Below, piece by piece: positions 1 to 6,966 of a stretch of DNA of 51,109 bases (the first letter of the stretch is position 1; each line of letters begins with the position of its first letter). Under the pieces are notes generated by a model. That model saw only the letters and a list, made by a program, of their open reading frames with translations. It was not told the DNA's origin and ran no database searches. This DNA comes from Aequorivita sp. (lineage in GTDB: Bacteria; Bacteroidota; Bacteroidia; Flavobacteriales; Flavobacteriaceae): positions 1 to 51,109 of the forward strand of contig JAPKFY010000008.1 in NCBI GenBank assembly GCA_026646335.1, read 5' to 3'. The translations under genes and the position numbers were made by a program.

Positions 1-1
1 G

Positions 2-55
2 GAACGATTTAAAAAAGCTGTCAAAATTATTGATGAATTGCTGAAGAAGAACTAA
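2..55 (+). CDS. C-terminal end of an upstream gene (partial)
   Basis: Seventeen codons are open from the left edge and end in TAA at 53-55; the peptide ends in IIDELLKKN. The stop lies one base before the ATG of the DUF4301 gene, so the two are probably in one operon. Too little remains to name the protein. Confidence 0.6.
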   Translation, partial: ERFKKAVKIIDELLKKN

Positions 56-56
56 A

Positions 57-1580
57 ATGTTTACTGAAAAGAACATACAACAAATAAAAGCTCACGGTCT
101 TTCCGAAGCCAGTGTTAATGTCCAACTTCAAATATTTGAGAATGGAATTCCATTTGCAAATGTGGTGGAAGCTGCATCGGCAGATAACGGAATTGAAGTA
201 TTTTCGGAAAAGGAACAAAAATATTTTGCCAATCTTTTTGAAAGCGAAAGGAACAATCTCGATTTGCTAAAATTTGTTCCGGCTTCCGGTGCGGCTACTA
301 GAATGTTTAAATCTTTGCATCAGTTTTTGGAAACGTATGATCCAAAAGATGCGATAGAAAGATTTCTTCAAAAGATGGAAAACAGAAATCTAATAACGTT
401 TTTTTATTCAGTTGAAAATTTTCCTTTTTCGTCTCTGGTGAAAGCTAAGTTGGATAAAAAATATCCCGATTTTGATAATTTTGAAAAAGGGAAAAGGTAT
501 TATCTCTTTGTAAAGGAAATGCTGGAAGAAACAGGATTGAATTTCAGCAACACCCCGAAAGGACTCGTTCCTTTCCATAAATACGGTGAAAATTACGTAA
601 CCGCTTTTGGCGAACAATTATACGAAGCAGCTTATTATGCAACGTCAAATGGAATTGCAAATTTGCACTTTACCGTTTCCGTGGAACACGAAGAAAAATT
701 CAAAAAGCGATACGAAGAAATTCAGGAAACTCTTGAAAATAAAACTGGAGTTAAATTTAATATTTCGTATTCCTTTCAAAAAAAAGAGACAGATACCATT
801 GCGGCAACGCTTGAAAATAAAGCATTTTTAGATGAAAACGGCGATTTGGTTTTTCGTCCTTCCGGTCACGGAGCATTGCTCAAAAATTTGAATGAAGTAG
901 ATGCAGATATTGTATTCATCAAAAATATTGACAACGTAGTTTCTCAAAATTATGTGGAAACCATCGCTTTTCAGAAAAAAATGCTTGCGGGAAAATTGAT
1001 TTCGCTCCAGCAAAAAATCTTCGACTTTGTTGATAAAATTCATTCAGAAAATGTTTCGGAAGAAATATTGAACAAAGCCGTAGCATTTATTTCCGAAGAA
1101 CTTTACATAGAAATCACTCCTATAAATAGGAGCGCAATTTTGACAATATTGGAACGTCCCATCCGCGTTTGCGGTGTTGTTGAAAATACGGGAGCTCCCG
1201 GCGGCGGACCATTTCTCGTAAAAGACAAAGATGGAAACGTATCGTACCAAATTGTTGAAATGTCGCAGATTGATAAAAACAATCCACAACAAAAGGCTTT
1301 GGTTGAAAAGGCAACACACTTCAATCCTGTGGATTTGGTCTGCGGCGTGCGCAATTATAAGGGGAAAAAATTTAATCTTTTAGAATTTTCTGATCCTGAT
1401 GCAGGCTTTATTTCGAATAAATCGTATCACGGAAAACCCATTAAAGCATTGGAACTCCCCGGACTTTGGAATGGCGCCATGGCAAACTGGAACACTATTT
1501 TTGTGGAAGTACCGCTCATCACTTTCAACCCCGTAAAAACTGTAAACGACCTTTTAAACGAAGTGCATCAGCCTAAATGA
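57..1580 (+). CDS. DUF4301 family protein, possible sugar nucleotidyltransferase fold
   Basis: A 507-residue soluble protein without signal peptide or membrane segment, recognised as DUF4301, a family found mainly in Bacteroidetes with no assigned reaction. Three stretches resemble UDP-glucose/UDP-GlcNAc pyrophosphorylases: PASGAATRMF near residues 75-84 in place of the GGxGTR loop, KGLVPFHKYG near 168, and RPSGHGALL (267-275) followed by FIKNIDNV (287-294), like the GHG and NxDN motifs of UDP-sugar pyrophosphorylases. The nucleotidyltransferase reading is my inference; the family call is from recognition. The ATG sits one base after the upstream stop, and its TGA overlaps the next ATG (ATGA), so it is translationally linked to arfB. 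Confidence 0.85.
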   Translation: MFTEKNIQQIKAHGLSEASVNVQLQIFENGIPFANVVEAASADNGIEVFSEKEQKYFANLFESERNNLDLLKFVPASGAATRMFKSLHQFLETYDPKDAIERFLQKMENRNLITFFYSVENFPFSSLVKAKLDKKYPDFDNFEKGKRYYLFVKEMLEETGLNFSNTPKGLVPFHKYGENYVTAFGEQLYEAAYYATSNGIANLHFTVSVEHEEKFKKRYEEIQETLENKTGVKFNISYSFQKKETDTIAATLENKAFLDENGDLVFRPSGHGALLKNLNEVDADIVFIKNIDNVVSQNYVETIAFQKKMLAGKLISLQQKIFDFVDKIHSENVSEEILNKAVAFISEELYIEITPINRSAILTILERPIRVCGVVENTGAPGGGPFLVKDKDGNVSYQIVEMSQIDKNNPQQKALVEKATHFNPVDLVCGVRNYKGKKFNLLEFSDPDAGFISNKSYHGKPIKALELPGLWNGAMANWNTIFVEVPLITFNPVKTVNDLLNEVHQPK

Positions 1581-1981
1581 ACACCGAAGTTTTAATATCG
1601 GAATTAAACTTTAAAGCCATCCGCAGCAGTGGGCCAGGCGGACAGCATGTCAACAAAACGGCTTCAAAAGTTGAGGTTTCTTTCGATTTGGAAAATTCCC
1701 AAGCACTTTCGGAATCGGAAAAGGAGCGACTTCAAAACAAAATTTCTGCAAAAATTTCTTCCGAAGGAATAATAACACTTCAATGCGGAGAGACGCGAAG
1801 CCAGCACCGAAACAAAACGATAGTTATTGAACGGTTGTTGAAATTGCTTCAAGAAAACTTAAAAATTGCAAAACCGCGAAAGAAAACAAAACCCTCAAAA
1901 GGGGCGATTGAAAGACGTTTAAAATCTAAAAAAGAACAAGCTTTCAAAAAGTCAAATCGCAAACCTCCCAAAATGGAATAA
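1577..1981 (+). CDS. arfB: Alternative ribosome-rescue factor / peptidyl-tRNA hydrolase ArfB
   Basis: 134 residues, the usual length of ArfB (YaeJ). It hydrolyses peptidyl-tRNA on ribosomes stalled at the end of broken mRNAs. The catalytic GGQ is at residues 21-23 within SSGPGGQHVNKTASKV. The C-terminal third is very basic (KPRKKTKPSKG, RRLKSKKEQAFKK), matching the tail that family members push into the empty mRNA channel. It is far too short to be a release factor with codon-recognition domains. The start overlaps the DUF4301 stop by four bases. Confidence 0.93.
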   Translation: MNTEVLISELNFKAIRSSGPGGQHVNKTASKVEVSFDLENSQALSESEKERLQNKISAKISSEGIITLQCGETRSQHRNKTIVIERLLKLLQENLKIAKPRKKTKPSKGAIERRLKSKKEQAFKKSNRKPPKME

Positions 1982-2195
1982 CTTTTATACAACTGTTGTG
2001 TAAATTTTATACAGTTGCGCTACACATTACACACTTTTCATTTAACCAAAATAAATCAATATCGCTTTAAAGCTTTGTTTTAAAAGACTTTGATGAAATA
2101 TTCCTGCGCTTAATTTCTGTGGCACTACTTTTTCTGTATACAAGGCAACAAACAAACTTAGAGAAACGAATAAATAATTTTTAAAGACAGAAAAA
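1982..2195. other. 214-base intergenic region with dyads and a sigma-54-like site
   Basis: AT-rich spacer between arfB and the PepSY-like gene. It holds an ACAACTGTTGT dyad near 1990 with a related TATACAGTTG copy about 20 bases on, and TGGCACTACTTTTTCT at 2120-2135. The latter matches the sigma-54 consensus TGGCAC-N5-TTGC except for one base of the -12 GC. No open frame of note and no RNA gene seen. Confidence 0.4.
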
Positions 2196-2615
2196 ATGAA
2201 AAAGTTAATTTTAAGTACAGCGATCGTATTGGGAGGTTTAACTGCGGTAACCGCGCAAACCGACAAAGAAGCAACCGCACTGAACGATCAAAAACAAACT
2301 GCCGTTGAAGCACAAGTAGAAAGCAGAATTGAAGCTGCCCAAGACGTAGATGCTGTTGTTGCAACAAAGGCTGTTGGTGCGGAAAATGCAGCCACAGATG
2401 TTGTTCAGGACTTTAAAGAAGTAGATGCATCTGAAGTGCCACAAACCGTTAAAGATGCCGTAGCTAAGGATTTTAGCGGTGCCACTATTTCTAAGGCTTA
2501 TGTGAATGCCAATGGAGAATATAAAATTCAACTAGCCACTGCAGACGACAAAGCTGCAACCGTTTATGCAAACGCAAAAGGCGAGTGGATTAAAAATGAA
2601 TTAAAGAAGCAGTAA
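2196..2615 (+). CDS. Secreted PepSY-like small protein
   Basis: 139 residues. Residues 1-20 form a signal peptide (MKKLILSTAIVLGGLTAVTAQ), so the mature protein is periplasmic or exported. The middle is rich in Ala, Val, Asp and Glu. Residues 80-137 (VPQTVKDAVAKDF, NGEYKIQLATADDK, YANAKGEWIK) look like the PepSY-like/DUF2874 beta-hairpin unit common in Bacteroidetes periplasmic proteins. Exact function unknown. It is monocistronic by layout: a 214-base leader region upstream and a strong terminator directly downstream. A sigma-54-like promoter upstream and a sigma-54 regulator next door suggest, but do not prove, control by that regulator. Confidence 0.75.
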   Translation: MKKLILSTAIVLGGLTAVTAQTDKEATALNDQKQTAVEAQVESRIEAAQDVDAVVATKAVGAENAATDVVQDFKEVDASEVPQTVKDAVAKDFSGATISKAYVNANGEYKIQLATADDKAATVYANAKGEWIKNELKKQ

Positions 2616-2648
2616 GCTGCAGGTATTTTAGATTCAATACTTCTGGGG

Positions 2649-2678
2649 AAGGCGTCCATAAAATGGGCGCCTTTTTTT
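2649..2678 (+). terminator. Intrinsic terminator of the PepSY-like gene
   Basis: Stem GGCGTCC (2651-2657) pairs with GGGCGCC (2665-2671) with one G-U pair, seven-base loop, followed by seven T. Confidence 0.85.
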
Positions 2679-2739
2679 ATGATAAATTTAAAGTTTGTCC
2701 AGCCATATACTCACTATTTTTACGGTCTCAGTAAACGTA

Positions 2740-4119
2740 ATGGCGCAGCAAATACATATAATTGAAGACGATGTAGCTTTTGGCAAGATGCTCACCTCTT
2801 TTTTGGAACGGAAAGGTTTTCAGGTTTCAGTTTCCCTAACGGGGGAAAGTGCCCGAAAAACGCTTGCGGAAAACAATTTCGACTTACTTATTACAGACTT
2901 ACAACTTCCGGATGATTCTGGATTGGAGCTTCTTGAATATTCCCAGTCTGTCTCTCCCAAAACAAAAGTGATTTTGATGACGGGTTATGCCGAAGTGGAT
3001 ACTGCGGTGAAAGCGATTAAGAAAGGTGCCTTGGATTATATTTCGAAACCATTTCGTCCTGAGGAATTGTTGATGATTATTGAAGAAGGTTTTCAAAATA
3101 CAGCATTTTCAGAAAAGATTTCTTCGGAAATTTCTGCTTCAGAAACAATTGAGAAGAGACAAATAAATTTGCCCAAAACAAATTCTGAAAAACCCATTTT
3201 TGTTGTTGGAATAAGTGAGACCTCAAAAAAATTCAACGAATATTTAAAGCTTGTCGGGCCAACGGATATGTGTGTTCTTATTCAAGGTGAAAGCGGTACA
3301 GGGAAAGAAGTTGCCGCAAAAGCCATTCACAAATACAGTTCGCGAAGGGATCAAAATTTCATAGCTGTAGATTGTGGTGCAATTCCAAAGGAAATTGCTG
3401 CCAGTGAATTTTTTGGACACCTTAAGGGAAGTTTCACCGGAGCCATAAACGATAAAAAAGGACATTTTGAGGCAGCCAATGGCGGCACACTTTTTTTGGA
3501 TGAAGTGGGCAACCTTTCCTATGAAAACCAAATTCAATTGTTGCGCGCTTTGCAGGAACGCAGAATAAAACCCGTGGGTAGCAATACTGAAATTGATGTG
3601 GATGTCCGAATTCTTTCCGCTACAAATGAAGATTTACTGAAAGCCGTTTCTGAAGGGAAATTTCGCGAAGATTTGTACCATCGGTTGAACGAGTTTTCAA
3701 TCCACATTCCTTCCTTGCACGAACGGAAAGAGGATCTTTTTCTGTTTATCGAATATTTTTTAGCAGAGGCAAATGCTTCTTTAGGAAAAGATGTTTTAGG
3801 ACTATCAAAAGAAGTGGAAAAAGCTTTTAAATACTACGCTTGGCCGGGCAATCTGCGCGAGTTGAAAAACGTAATAAAACGCTCGGTTTTATTGACCAAT
3901 TCAAGCTTGATTCCACTGGAAGTAATTCCACACGAAGTTTTATTTTCTGAAAAAGTAAAAAAAGAAACAGTAGATTTTTCAAAAGAAAGCAACGAAAAAC
4001 AGCTTATTTTAAACGCGTTGAAGGAAGCCGATTTCAATAAAACAAAGGCCGCAAAGCTGCTGAACATCACGCGAAAAACACTTTATAATAAATTGAAGTA
4101 TTACGAAATAGAACTTTAG
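2740..4119 (+). CDS. Sigma-54-dependent response regulator (NtrC family)
   Basis: 459 residues from the ATG at 2740; the longer frame begins with TTG and a non-conserved leader. Receiver domain residues 1-115 with acidic pocket ED (9-11), phospho-acceptor D53 (ITDLQLP) and KP near 103. AAA+ domain about 152-390 with Walker A GESGTGKE (183-190), the sigma-54 contact loop GSFTGA (230-235, Ala to Ser at position 2) and Walker B GGTLFLDEVG. A Fis-type helix-turn-helix ends the protein (NKTKAAKLLNITRKTLYNKL). It should activate sigma-54 promoters after phosphorylation. The likely partner is the convergent hybrid kinase, whose stop codon is directly adjacent. Confidence 0.95.
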   Translation: MAQQIHIIEDDVAFGKMLTSFLERKGFQVSVSLTGESARKTLAENNFDLLITDLQLPDDSGLELLEYSQSVSPKTKVILMTGYAEVDTAVKAIKKGALDYISKPFRPEELLMIIEEGFQNTAFSEKISSEISASETIEKRQINLPKTNSEKPIFVVGISETSKKFNEYLKLVGPTDMCVLIQGESGTGKEVAAKAIHKYSSRRDQNFIAVDCGAIPKEIAASEFFGHLKGSFTGAINDKKGHFEAANGGTLFLDEVGNLSYENQIQLLRALQERRIKPVGSNTEIDVDVRILSATNEDLLKAVSEGKFREDLYHRLNEFSIHIPSLHERKEDLFLFIEYFLAEANASLGKDVLGLSKEVEKAFKYYAWPGNLRELKNVIKRSVLLTNSSLIPLEVIPHEVLFSEKVKKETVDFSKESNEKQLILNALKEADFNKTKAAKLLNITRKTLYNKLKYYEIEL

Positions 4120-6585
4120 CTATCGGTCTTCAAGAGCTTTTTGCAGATATCTAATGCTCATTACTAGTTTTTCATAATCTTTTTGCACTTCGATTTGGAT
4201 TTCGTTTTCTTTTTTAGTTTCATCAGGGTAATGTTCCATTTTTTCCAGAATAGGGATGACTTCTTTGGCTTTTATTTGGCGGAACATCGTGAGCATACGA
4301 TGTGCTATTTCTGAAATTGTTTTGGTGTCTTTTCGATCAATTAAACCGGTTAACTGCTGCAAATCTTTCTCGGTCTGTGCGTTGAAAACTTTTAGCACCT
4401 CTTCCAAAGCTTCAGACGTATTCAAAAAGGATTTTAGAAGTGAAAGATCGAATTTATCCGGGTTAGGAGAATTTGCTTGAAATATTTCGTCCGTTTTAAT
4501 TTCTTCCGAAAAATTCCTTAGCTGCGGGAAAATACGCTCTAAAACCGTAACCAGTTCCTGTTTCGAAAACGGTTTTGGAAGCATTTCCGCAAAACCTTTC
4601 TCAAAATAGAAACCGCGGCTGTGCTCACGGCTGCCCGTCATTGCAATTACGGGCTGATTTTTATAGGAATTTATTTCACCGTTTTTTAATCTTTTCAAAA
4701 CCGAAAAACCATCGGTCAGGGGCATTTGAATGTCGGTTAAAACGAAATCGATACTTCGGCTTTGCTCATTAATCGCAAAATCTTGAAAACTGCTGTAGGC
4801 CTCAGTTGTAATATTCATTTGCTCAAATATTTCTTGCAAAAGAGCACGCATTGCGTCGTCGTCATCAATTATTACAGCTTTTAGCCCATTAAAGGAATTT
4901 TCTTTTTCAGGACTAGCTTTGGATAAAACGCGTTCCGAATTTTTAAGCGGAAGGATTAAAGTAAAGTTGCTTCCTTCTTCTAAAACACTATCAACTTTTA
5001 AGGTTCCGTCCAAAAGCTCGGTGAGTTTTTTTGAAATTGCGAGCCCCAAGCCGCTTCCGCCAAATTTGTGCGCAATTTCAGTTTCGGCCTGCGTAAACTC
5101 GTTGAAAATAAGTTGCTGCTTTTCTTTGGAAATACCTATTCCTGTATCTATTATGGAGATTTGAACAGTTGAAGTTTTGTCGTTTTTTGCAATTTCTTCA
5201 ACCTTTATTTCAACACTTCCCTTTTCGGTAAACTTAAAAGCGTTGCCTACCAAATTGTTTATTATCTGCCGAATCCGCAGCGGATCGCTCTCGAAAATTT
5301 GGTTTTTTATTCCTTCGGAAATCGAAATTTTAAGAGTAACCGATTTTTGCAAATATTGCTGTTTCACTGCATTTCCTGCGTCAACAATAATATTTTCAAG
5401 TGAAAAAGGCACACTTTCAATTGGCAATTTTCCAGCTTCCAATTTTGAGTAATCCAGCAAATCATCCACCAAATGCGAAATAAAATGTGAGCTGGAAGTA
5501 ATCTGACCCAAATAGTACTTTTGCTTTTCCGAAAGGTTTGAATTTTCAAACAATTCAGCATAGCCGCTGATAGTATTTAATGGTGTTTTCAAATCATGGC
5601 TCACGGTTGAGATGAGCTGTTCGCGGCTTTTCAGTAGTGATTCGGCATAATCTTTAGATTCTTCCAAATTCTTCTTGAAACGCTCCGCCCTAAAAAAATC
5701 TGAAAGGATAAAATATGAAAAAAGCAAAACCATTATGCCACCTAAAATTCCTGCGAATTTTAGAATCTTCCCCGTTCGGTTCATGGATTCGGCTCGTTGC
5801 TGCTTTTCCAAATGGTTGTTCTTTGTAATCTCGCGGTCAAAACTGGCAATTATTTCACGCAGACGTTCTGAAATGTTAAGGTCGTTCCGAATGAGTTCGT
5901 TCTCTTTTTGCATCAGAGACTCGCGAATTCGGGAATTTTCTTTTTTCGCCTCGGCAACGATATATCGGGAGGCGATTAACATGGAATCCACAGTTTTTGA
6001 TTTTACTGTTGAAGTGTCGCGAGTTGCATCGCTATTGAGATAGTCGGCATAATTCTGCCAAATTCCGCGTTCCTTTTTGCTGAGTTTTGAAGGATTTCTG
6101 ATTAACGATTCCACGGAATTTAAACCTACCGAAGCTTCCAATTTTCGCACTTCGCGCATTATATCGTCTAGCGAAGCGTCTTTTTGGTTTGTTAAACGCA
6201 AAATGCGAAGTTGTTCAATATTTCGGTTTTTTTCCTTGAGCAGGGAATTTACACTGTCCAATTGTTTTATCTGAAATTGGTTTGTGGTGAGCGATTTAAT
6301 CTCTTCAATTTTTATGAAAAGCGAATCGGTTTTTGCCATATATTTCTCAAAATCACCATCGCTTTCGGTTAAAAGCGCGAGTCTTGAAAATCCGTCGGTT
6401 TCGTAAACCAAATTGATGAGCGTTCCAGTTTCAATGAATTTTTTTTCACCGGTTATTTCGTCGGATTGAGCAGTAAAATTTTTAAATTCCGAATATAAAA
6501 AAAGACCGACCAACACCGATAAAGCCCCCAAAACGAGGTAGCTGAGGATGATTTTAAGCGTGAATTTATTTTTTGAAGCGGCCAT
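4120..6585 (-). CDS. Hybrid sensor histidine kinase with receiver and Hpt domains
   Basis: 821 residues, inner membrane. Transmembrane helix about 10-31, a long mainly helical sensor region about 32-275 (periplasmic by topology, no family recognised), second helix about 277-297. HisKA with H330 in STVSHDLKTPLNT, HATPase with N box NNLVGNAFKF and G boxes DTGIGI and GGSGLGLAI. Then a receiver (VIIDDDDAM near 571, LTDIQMPLTDG near 620) and an Hpt-like module with His in ISEIAHRML. This layout implies a His-Asp-His-Asp relay, the last Asp plausibly in the neighbouring NtrC-type regulator. The two genes end tail to tail with no base between the stops. A TACATTTG element lies four bases before the ATG, predicting a leaderless transcript. 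Confidence 0.93.
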   Translation of the reverse strand: MAASKNKFTLKIILSYLVLGALSVLVGLFLYSEFKNFTAQSDEITGEKKFIETGTLINLVYETDGFSRLALLTESDGDFEKYMAKTDSLFIKIEEIKSLTTNQFQIKQLDSVNSLLKEKNRNIEQLRILRLTNQKDASLDDIMREVRKLEASVGLNSVESLIRNPSKLSKKERGIWQNYADYLNSDATRDTSTVKSKTVDSMLIASRYIVAEAKKENSRIRESLMQKENELIRNDLNISERLREIIASFDREITKNNHLEKQQRAESMNRTGKILKFAGILGGIMVLLFSYFILSDFFRAERFKKNLEESKDYAESLLKSREQLISTVSHDLKTPLNTISGYAELFENSNLSEKQKYYLGQITSSSHFISHLVDDLLDYSKLEAGKLPIESVPFSLENIIVDAGNAVKQQYLQKSVTLKISISEGIKNQIFESDPLRIRQIINNLVGNAFKFTEKGSVEIKVEEIAKNDKTSTVQISIIDTGIGISKEKQQLIFNEFTQAETEIAHKFGGSGLGLAISKKLTELLDGTLKVDSVLEEGSNFTLILPLKNSERVLSKASPEKENSFNGLKAVIIDDDDAMRALLQEIFEQMNITTEAYSSFQDFAINEQSRSIDFVLTDIQMPLTDGFSVLKRLKNGEINSYKNQPVIAMTGSREHSRGFYFEKGFAEMLPKPFSKQELVTVLERIFPQLRNFSEEIKTDEIFQANSPNPDKFDLSLLKSFLNTSEALEEVLKVFNAQTEKDLQQLTGLIDRKDTKTISEIAHRMLTMFRQIKAKEVIPILEKMEHYPDETKKENEIQIEVQKDYEKLVMSIRYLQKALEDR

Positions 6586-6589
6586 CCTT

Positions 6590-6597
6590 CAAATGTA
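6590..6597 (-). promoter_or_regulatory. Candidate -7 element of the hybrid kinase gene
   Basis: TACATTTG on the minus strand matches the Bacteroidetes TAnnTTTG motif. It ends only four bases from the kinase ATG, so the mRNA would start at or next to the start codon. No clear -33 TTG seen. Confidence 0.45.
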
Positions 6598-6634
6598 AAG
6601 ACTATAAGAAAGAGGAAGTATTAAGGATATGGTA

Positions 6635-6664
6635 AAAAAATGAAATCGAAAACGAAAACGAAAT
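6635..6664 (+). repeat. Degenerate GAAATC/GAAAACG short tandem repeat
   Basis: ATGAAATCGAAAACGAAAACGAAATGG, units of six bases. The same family as the GAAATC array at 34572-34612. Lies just upstream of the riboswitch promoter. Confidence 0.55.
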
Positions 6665-6690
6665 GGAATGTGAATTTGGAAAAAGCAATG

Positions 6691-6698
6691 TATCTTTG
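6691..6698 (+). promoter_or_regulatory. Candidate -7 element of the riboswitch transcript
   Basis: TATCTTTG matches TAnnTTTG exactly. Expected start of transcription about 6703-6705, which is where the conserved riboswitch core begins. No -33 TTG at the usual 19-21 base spacing. Confidence 0.5.
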
Positions 6699-6704
6699 CC
6701 GAAC

Positions 6705-6856
6705 ATCTCAAAGGGGTGCTGATTTTAGTCTTGAGTCATTAGTGCTGAGAGGTGAGTCTTAAAACTCATAACTCATAACTCATAACTCGGAACTCAAAAA
6801 AGCTGAGATTATACCCAAAGAACCTGGGCGGGTAATGCTGCCAAGGGAACAAATTG
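6705..6856 (+). ncRNA. TPP (thiamine pyrophosphate) riboswitch
   Basis: Conserved THI-element parts appear in order: GGGGTGCT (6713-6720), GCTGAGATTATACCC (6801-6815), GAACCTG, GGGTAATGCTGCC and AAGGGAAC (6843-6850). These are the pyrimidine- and pyrophosphate-sensing arms. The variable P3 arm is long and made of a dispersed AACTCAT repeat (6731-6797). A terminator hairpin follows at once, so high thiamine pyrophosphate should switch off the TonB-dependent receptor downstream. Such thiamine-regulated outer-membrane receptors are known in Bacteroidetes. Confidence 0.95.
6731..6797 (+). repeat. AACTCAT inverted/tandem repeat inside the riboswitch P3 arm
   Basis: TTGAGT at 6731 pairs with ACTCAA at 6792-6797. 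Between them are TGAGT units on the left and four near-identical units on the right (ACTCATAACTCATAACTCAT), giving a hairpin. The same unit and arrangement occur inside leuS at 22815-22886. Confidence 0.8.
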
Positions 6857-6860
6857 TAAC

Positions 6861-6906
6861 CCCCTGTAATAATACGCGACGTATTGTTTTCAGGGATTTT
6901 TTATTT
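6861..6906 (+). terminator. Riboswitch expression-platform terminator
   Basis: CCCTG (6862-6866) pairs with CAGGG (6891-6895), with an inner perfect stem AATACG/CGTATT around a CGA loop, followed by ATTTTTTATTT. Sits between the aptamer and the receptor gene, the normal place for premature termination. Confidence 0.8.
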
Positions 6907-6966
6907 AACCATTCAACAAACCAAGAATAACGCCCCTTTTATTCGTAAAAATTTAATTTATTACGA

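Noticed and set aside
6731-6797. Tandem AACTCAT units as a CRISPR-like array
   Set aside because: Units are seven to eight bases with no spacers, and the array lies inside a conserved riboswitch arm.
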